Of a stretch of DNA of 35,712 nucleotides, positions 31,342 through 35,712 are shown one piece after another (position 1 is the first letter of the stretch; each line of letters starts with the position of its first letter). The notes beneath the pieces are model-generated. The model searched no databases, was not told the DNA's origin, and saw nothing but the letters and a program-made list of their open reading frames with translations. This DNA comes from Acidimicrobiia bacterium. GTDB taxonomy: Bacteria; Actinomycetota; Acidimicrobiia; Spongiisociales; UBA5794. A program made the position numbers and the translations under genes. The DNA is taken from assembly GCA_027036355.1 (NCBI GenBank), contig JALVQZ010000154.1:1-35712 (forward strand), given 5' to 3'.

Positions 31342-32180
31342 CCGAACTGCTCGATCGGGAGATGCTCGTCGAACTCGTCACTCGGGAGGTCCTGGCCGCC
31401 CTGGCCGAACGGAGCGACATCTGCCGGACGCCGGAGAAGGTCCGCCAGGTCATCGCCAACGGCGCCGACCGTGTCAACTACCACGGTGAAGCCGCCGACG
31501 TCCCGAAGGACCTCGCCAAGTACATCGACCACACCCTGCTCAAGCCCGACGCCACCGCCTCCGACATCGACCGGCTGTGCGCCGAGGCCAAGGAGTACGG
31601 CTTCGCCTCGGTCTGCGTCAACCCGACGTGGGTGAAGCGGGCGGCAACGAACCTGCGAGGCACCGACGTCAAGACCACCTCGGTGATCGGCTTTCCCCTC
31701 GGGGCGAACACCTCGGAGATCAAGGCCATGGAGGCCCGCCGGGCGCTCCGGGACGGCGCCAGGGAACTCGACATGGTCATCAACATCGGGTTCCTCAAAT
31801 CGGGGTTCACCGACCTGGTGCAGAAGGACATCGAGAAGGTCGTCGACGCCGGCCACGAGGTCGGAGCGCTCGTCAAGGTCATCATCGAAGCCGGCCTGCT
31901 CACCGACGCCGAGAAGGTGATCGCCTGCCTGCTGGCGAAACGGGCGAAGGCCGACTACGTCAAGACGTCGACCGGGTTCCTCGCCGGTGGTGCCACCGTC
32001 TACGACGTGGCGCTGATGCGCGAGACGGTCGGTCCCGACATGGGGGTGAAGGCGTCCGGCGGGGTCCACACCGCCGAGGAGGCGGAGGAGATGATCGCCG
32101 CAGGCGCGACCCGGATCGGCGCCTCGGCGGGAGTTCAGATCGTGAGCGGACAAGGAGCATCAGATGACGAGCGGTATTGA
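31338..32180 (+). CDS. deoC: Deoxyribose-phosphate aldolase with N-terminal encapsulation-type helix
   Basis: 280 residues from GTG 31338 (GTGA overlap with the isomerase). Cleaves 2-deoxyribose 5-phosphate to acetaldehyde and glyceraldehyde 3-phosphate. Catalytic residues are present: Asp145 ([10 protein letters not shown]), Schiff-base Lys180 (LVKVIIEAG) and Lys209 (DYVKTSTGF). Ordinary DeoC has about 220-260 residues. Here residues 1-25 ([17 protein letters not shown]) form an amphipathic helix joined by a linker to the barrel ([13 protein letters not shown] at 61). It looks like an encapsulation peptide. The 3' end overlaps the BMC-T start by 17 bp. Confidence 0.93.
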   Translation: MTELLDREMLVELVTREVLAALAERSDICRTPEKVRQVIANGADRVNYHGEAADVPKDLAKYIDHTLLKPDATASDIDRLCAEAKEYGFASVCVNPTWVKRAATNLRGTDVKTTSVIGFPLGANTSEIKAMEARRALRDGARELDMVINIGFLKSGFTDLVQKDIEKVVDAGHEVGALVKVIIEAGLLTDAEKVIACLLAKRAKADYVKTSTGFLAGGATVYDVALMRETVGPDMGVKASGGVHTAEEAEEMIAAGATRIGASAGVQIVSGQGASDDERY

Positions 32181-32790
32181 CCTGCGGTCCTACGTCTTCC
32201 TCGACAGTCTGCAACCGCAGTACGCCGCGTTCCTGGGCACCGTCGCCCAGGGCTTCCTGCCGCTCGCCGGGGAGGCGTCGTTGTTCGTGGAGGTGGCGCC
32301 GGGGATCGAGATCAACCGGCTCACCGACATCGCCCTCAAGGCGACGAAGGTCACTCCGGCGATGCAGATCATCGAGCGGTACTACGGGCTGCTCGAGGTG
32401 CACTCGGCCGAGCAGGCGGAGACCCGGGCCGCAGGGGCGGCGATCCTCGAAGCCATCGGGTTGACCGAATCGGACCGGATCAAACCGAAGATCCTGTCCA
32501 GCCAGATCATCCGCCGGATCGACGATCATCACGCCCAGCTCATCAACCGCACCCGCCACGGGCAGATGATCATCCCGGGGCAGACCCTGTACGTCCTCGA
32601 ATGCGAACCCGCCGCCTACGCCGCACTGGCCGCCAACGAGGCGGAGAAGGCCTCGGACATCAACGTGCTGGAGGTACGGTCCCACGGGTCGATGGGGCGC
32701 ATCTATCTGGGCGGCGAGGAACGGGACATCGACGTCGGCTGGAGGGCGGCCACCGCCGCTCTCGAAGGCCTCGACGGCCGCGAGATCTGA
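32164..32790 (+). CDS. BMC-T shell protein, tandem BMC domains (CsoS1D-like, probable double-stacking type)
   Basis: 208 residues, two BMC domains (about 5-100 and 108-203) forming a pseudohexameric trimer tile of the shell. [38 protein letters not shown], then [20 protein letters not shown] and [16 protein letters not shown] resemble, as far as I recall, the BMC-T proteins of the Haliangium ochraceum shell that stack in pairs and have a gated pore. ATG 32164 has AAGGAG 7 nt upstream and lies inside the deoC 3' end. Confidence 0.88.
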   Translation: MTSGIDLRSYVFLDSLQPQYAAFLGTVAQGFLPLAGEASLFVEVAPGIEINRLTDIALKATKVTPAMQIIERYYGLLEVHSAEQAETRAAGAAILEAIGLTESDRIKPKILSSQIIRRIDDHHAQLINRTRHGQMIIPGQTLYVLECEPAAYAALAANEAEKASDINVLEVRSHGSMGRIYLGGEERDIDVGWRAATAALEGLDGREI

Positions 32791-32823
32791 ACACGACACG
32801 GAACACCGGAAGGAGCAACGACG

Positions 32824-33126
32824 ATGGCAGAAGCCCTGGGAATGATCGAATGCCGCAGCTTCGCGGCGATGGTGGAGGCCGCCGACGCGATGGTGAAGGC
32901 GGCGAAGGTGGAGCTGGTCTCCTACGAGGAGACCGGCGGCGGTTACGTGACCGCGGTCGTTCGCGGCGACGTCGCGGCGGTGAAGGCCGCCGTCGATGCC
33001 GGGACCCGCGGTGCCGAGAAGGTCGGCGAGGTCATCGCGACCCACGTCATCGCGCGGCCGCATCTCAACATCGATCTCGTCCTGCCCCTCGGCCGCCACG
33101 CCGAAGCGCAAGAGGAGCTGAGCTGA
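32824..33126 (+). CDS. BMC-H hexameric shell protein
   Basis: 100 residues, one canonical BMC domain ([51 protein letters not shown]). It is the main facet tile. The pore loop reads ETGGGY where PduA has KIGSGL, so a Gly replaces the pore Ser, and the Lys that usually precedes it is a Glu. The C-terminus is short, without an extension. AAGGAG lies 8 nt before ATG 32824; 33-bp gap from the BMC-T gene. Confidence 0.96.
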   Translation: MAEALGMIECRSFAAMVEAADAMVKAAKVELVSYEETGGGYVTAVVRGDVAAVKAAVDAGTRGAEKVGEVIATHVIARPHLNIDLVLPLGRHAEAQEELS

Positions 33127-33151
33127 CCGTCCGGGGCAAGGAGGTCCGCCC

Positions 33152-33439
33152 GTGAACCTGGCGAAGGTCACCGGCACGCTGGTCGCGAGCCGGAAGGAAC
33201 CGTCCATGGAGGGCATGAAGTTCCTCGTGCTCAGGCAGCTCGACGCCGCCAACTCCGAGACCGGTGGATACGTCGTGGCGGTCGATGCGGTCGGCGCCGG
33301 CGTCGGAGAGGTCGTCATGTACGCGTCGGGGAGCTCGGCCCGTCAGACCGAGATGACCAAGGACCGCCCGTGCGACGCGGTGGTCATGGCCATCGTCGAC
33401 ACCTGGGAGCTCGACGGCGAGACGGTCTACACGAAATGA
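33152..33439 (+). CDS. BMC-P pentameric vertex protein (EutN/CcmL family)
   Basis: 95 residues. Closes the shell vertices as pentamers. [48 protein letters not shown] and [18 protein letters not shown] are the standard EutN/CcmL features. GTG 33152 is supported by a strong AAGGAGGT 6 nt upstream. Its stop overlaps the aldehyde dehydrogenase ATG (ATGA). Confidence 0.95.
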   Translation: MNLAKVTGTLVASRKEPSMEGMKFLVLRQLDAANSETGGYVVAVDAVGAGVGEVVMYASGSSARQTEMTKDRPCDAVVMAIVDTWELDGETVYTK

Positions 33440-34902
33440 CACAGCTCCCGGATCCCGCCGAGATCGAGGCGATCATCGCCCGGGTGAAGGGGCGGGTGGC
33501 GGCGGCCACGGTCGCCGGGCGCCCCGGCCGGGCGCTGCGGACCGCCGAGGAGCTCGCCGCGGTCGAAGCGCAACTCGGCGACGGGATCCATCCGTCGATC
33601 GACGCCGCGGTCGCTGCCGCGGCGCGAGCCGCGGCCCGGTACCGGGAGCTGGGCCTCGACGCGCGCAAGCAGGTGACCGCGTCGATCCGGGAGGCCATGC
33701 TGAGAGACGGTGAACGGTTGGCCGAGATGGCTCGGCTCGAGACGGGCCTCGGTCGAACCGTCGACAAGATCGAGAAGAACCGACTCGTGACCATCAAGAC
33801 GCCGGGACCCGAGGACCTGGAACCGCAGGCCGAGACCGGCGACCACGGCATGGTCGTCACCGAGTACGCCCCGTACGGGGTGATCGGGGTCATCAGCCCG
33901 GTGACGAACCCCACGTCGACCATCATCAACAACACGATCGCCATCACGGCGGCCGGGAACGCCGCCGTCTTCAACGTCCATCCGGGCGCGAAACGGGTCT
34001 CGGTCGAGAACATCAAGATGCTCAACCGAGCCATCGTCGCCGCCGGAGGCCCTCCCGATCTGGTGACCGCGATCCCCGAACCCACGATCGAGTCCGCCAA
34101 GCAGCTCATGGCGCACCCGTCGGTGCCGGTGCTCCTGGTCACCGGCGGGCCCGGCGTCGTCCGGGAGGCCCTCAAGATGCCGAAGAAGGCGATCACCGCC
34201 GGGCCGGGCAACCCCCCGGCCGTGGTCGACCCGACCGCCGACATCGCCCAAGCCGCCACCGACATCGTGTTCGGGGCGTCCTTCGACAACAACATCATCT
34301 GCGTCGACGAGAAGACGACGATCGTCGTCGACTCGGTGGCGGACCGACTCGTGCATGCGATGGTCGACGCCGGCGCCTATCGCCTCAAGGAGCATGAGCT
34401 GAAACGACTCGAGCGGGTGATCTTCACCGAGGTCGGCGCTCCCAACAAGCCATGGCCGGTCGAGCCGCGGTGGATCGGTCAGGACGCCTCCAGGATCCTC
34501 GCCGAGATCGGCGTGCAGGCCGACGGCGACCCCCGGCTGCTCATCGCCGACGTGCCGCGGGAGCACGGTCTCGTGTGGACCGAACAGATGATGCCCGTCA
34601 TGCCCGTCGTGCGGGTCAAGGACGTCGGGGACGCGATCGACCTCGCCGTTCGATCCGAACACGGGTTCCGCCACACCGCCTCGATCCATTCGACGAACGT
34701 CGACACGATCACGGCGATGGGACGAGCCATGAACTGTTCGATCTTCGTCGCCAACGGCCCGAACCTGGCCGGCCTCGGGTACCGCGGCGAGGGGTACACG
34801 TCCTTCTCGATCGCCAGTCCGACCGGGGAAGGACTCACCCGTCCTCGCACGTTCTCACGGATCCGGCGGGTCACCGTCGTGGGAGCGATGCGCATTGTCT
34901 GA
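33436..34902 (+). CDS. CoA-acylating aldehyde dehydrogenase (PduP/EutE type)
   Basis: 488 residues. Converts an aldehyde to acyl-CoA with NAD+ and CoA; by context, acetaldehyde from DeoC to acetyl-CoA. Catalytic Cys289 lies in [31 protein letters not shown] and [12 protein letters not shown] are typical of the PduP/EutE group. Residues 5-25 ([17 protein letters not shown]) form an amphipathic helix followed by an Ala/Gly/Arg linker, again like an encapsulation peptide. Start ATG 33436 overlaps the BMC-P stop. The last 8 bp overlap the next gene's start. Confidence 0.93.
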   Translation: MTQLPDPAEIEAIIARVKGRVAAATVAGRPGRALRTAEELAAVEAQLGDGIHPSIDAAVAAAARAAARYRELGLDARKQVTASIREAMLRDGERLAEMARLETGLGRTVDKIEKNRLVTIKTPGPEDLEPQAETGDHGMVVTEYAPYGVIGVISPVTNPTSTIINNTIAITAAGNAAVFNVHPGAKRVSVENIKMLNRAIVAAGGPPDLVTAIPEPTIESAKQLMAHPSVPVLLVTGGPGVVREALKMPKKAITAGPGNPPAVVDPTADIAQAATDIVFGASFDNNIICVDEKTTIVVDSVADRLVHAMVDAGAYRLKEHELKRLERVIFTEVGAPNKPWPVEPRWIGQDASRILAEIGVQADGDPRLLIADVPREHGLVWTEQMMPVMPVVRVKDVGDAIDLAVRSEHGFRHTASIHSTNVDTITAMGRAMNCSIFVANGPNLAGLGYRGEGYTSFSIASPTGEGLTRPRTFSRIRRVTVVGAMRIV

Positions 34903-35506
34903 GCACCGGGACCCCGCCATCGGCCTGGTCGAACTGTCGTCGATCGCCACCGGCATCGCGTGCGCCGACGCGATGGTGAAGGCCGCCCCGATCGGGGCGA
35001 TCTACACCGGCACCATCCACCCCGGCCGGTACCTCGTGCTCGTGTCCGGGGACACCGCATCGGTCGAGATCGCTCTCGATGTCGCAGCCGACCGGGGAGG
35101 ATCGTCCGTCTCCGGGTCGGTCTTCCTCCCCGACGTGCATCCCGAGGTCGTCGCCGCCCTCGTCACGGCTCGCCACGACGCGGTCCCCGAACCCGAGGCT
35201 CTCGGGATCGTGGAGACCGCCACCGTCCCGCCGGTCGTGGACGGCGCCGACGCCGGAGTGAAGGCCGCGGACGTGAACGTCGCCGCCGTCTTGCTGGCCG
35301 ACGGTCTCGGAGGAAAGGGGTACGTCCTGTTCGGTGGCAGCATCGGCGACGTCGAGGCTGCCGTGGAGGCGGCGACGCAACGCATCGAGCCGTCGGGCGA
35401 CCTCGTCGCGGCCGAGGTCGTCGCCCAGCTCCACCCCGAGATCCGCGCCAACCTCGGGTCCGAGCTGCGCTTCAACCGGCGCCTCGCCGGCGGCGGGGAG
35501 CGCTGA
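34895..35506 (+). CDS. BMC-T shell protein, tandem BMC domains (single-layer type)
   Basis: 203 residues from TTG 34895, chosen because GGAG lies 9 nt upstream and the frame then aligns with the BMC fold from IGLVELSSIATGIACADAMVK. The second domain starts near 107 (LGIVETATVPPVVDGADAGVK). Two canonical BMC domains in tandem make a trimeric tile. It differs clearly from the BMC-T at 32164 and resembles PduT/BMC-T1 type proteins. No Cys in the pore region suggests an iron-sulfur cluster. The rare TTG start may lower its expression compared with BMC-H. Confidence 0.87.
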   Translation: MSEHRDPAIGLVELSSIATGIACADAMVKAAPIGAIYTGTIHPGRYLVLVSGDTASVEIALDVAADRGGSSVSGSVFLPDVHPEVVAALVTARHDAVPEPEALGIVETATVPPVVDGADAGVKAADVNVAAVLLADGLGGKGYVLFGGSIGDVEAAVEAATQRIEPSGDLVAAEVVAQLHPEIRANLGSELRFNRRLAGGGER

Positions 35507-35712
35507 TGCAACTCGGCCGGGTACGCGGCACCGTCGTGGCGACGATCAAGGCCGAAGGGCTCGAGGGGGTCCGCTTCCTGATCGTTCAACCGCTCGACGA
35601 TCGCCTCCGCCCGGCCGGATCCACGGTGGTGGCCGCCGACGCCGTCCACATGGCCGGTCCCGGCGAGCTGGTCTACGTCGTGGCCTCGCGGGAGGCGGCC
35701 ACCACCGTGGAT
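35506..35712 (+). CDS. Second BMC-P vertex protein (EutN/CcmL family), cut by window edge
   Basis: First 69 codons. QLGRVRGTVVATIKAEGLEGVRFLIVQPLD and TVVAADAVHMAGPGELVYVVASREA match the EutN/CcmL fold; about 20-25 residues are missing. The ATG overlaps the preceding stop (TGATG), with GGGGAG 5 nt upstream. It is a different paralogue from the BMC-P at 33152, so the vertices may be of mixed type. The operon continues beyond the window. Confidence 0.93.
   Translation, partial: MQLGRVRGTVVATIKAEGLEGVRFLIVQPLDDRLRPAGSTVVAADAVHMAGPGELVYVVASREAATTVD

Overview
This is a chromosomal window from a high-G+C bacterium, most likely an actinomycete. The pointers are a strong G/C third-position bias, frequent GTG starts, 1-4 nt start/stop overlaps, TANNNT -10 boxes lying 6-9 nt upstream of start codons (leaderless mRNAs), a nickel superoxide dismutase with its maturation protease, a DUF3048 lipoprotein, and SpoIID and sugar-dehydrogenase proteins carrying FG-GAP-like modules. 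The module style recalls Acidimicrobiia, but that is an inference. There is no rRNA, tRNA, CRISPR array, insertion sequence or prophage gene, and no gene-free stretch longer than 300 bases.

Layout. 1-2634 (minus): an FGGY sugar kinase followed by an iron-type alcohol dehydrogenase that runs off the left edge. 2734-6074: a CDP-glycerol-transferase-like protein, a 61-residue membrane protein and a secreted GH26-like protein. 6105-8191: two family-2 glycosyltransferases and a DUF2304 membrane protein. 8188-12139 (minus): a secreted PQQ-type sugar dehydrogenase and a SpoIID/LytB protein, in an operon with one of those glycosyltransferases. The GH26-like protein, the dehydrogenase and SpoIID all carry the same D-x-D-x-D-G repeat module, so this part looks like a cell-envelope or surface region. 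12293-14793: DUF3048 lipoprotein and amidase. 14908-17795: a 2-oxoacid:ferredoxin oxidoreductase (korAB-like) behind a possibly structured leader. 17835-22917: zinc alcohol dehydrogenase, DUF402 protein, SAM methyltransferase and a Upf1-like helicase with a C-terminal nuclease-like domain. 22884-23884: divergent Ni-SOD protease and Ni-SOD. 23869-29027 (minus): MurJ flippase and a four-gene ABC-2 exporter operon with two ATPases and two permeases. 29065-30630 (minus): an EamA transporter and a helix-turn-helix/coiled-coil regulator.

30748-35712 (plus) is the most interesting part. It is a bacterial microcompartment (BMC) operon, cut by the right edge, encoding an RpiB-like isomerase, DeoC aldolase, BMC-T, BMC-H, BMC-P, a PduP-type CoA-acylating aldehyde dehydrogenase, a second BMC-T and a second BMC-P. 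The three enzymes have short N-terminal amphipathic helices that look like encapsulation peptides. The gene content matches the 'sugar phosphate utilising' (SPU) class of BMC loci. Deoxyribose 5-phosphate would be split by DeoC inside the shell, and the acetaldehyde made would be oxidised to acetyl-CoA. The RpiB-like enzyme has Asp where the usual catalytic Cys sits, so its substrate or chemistry may differ.
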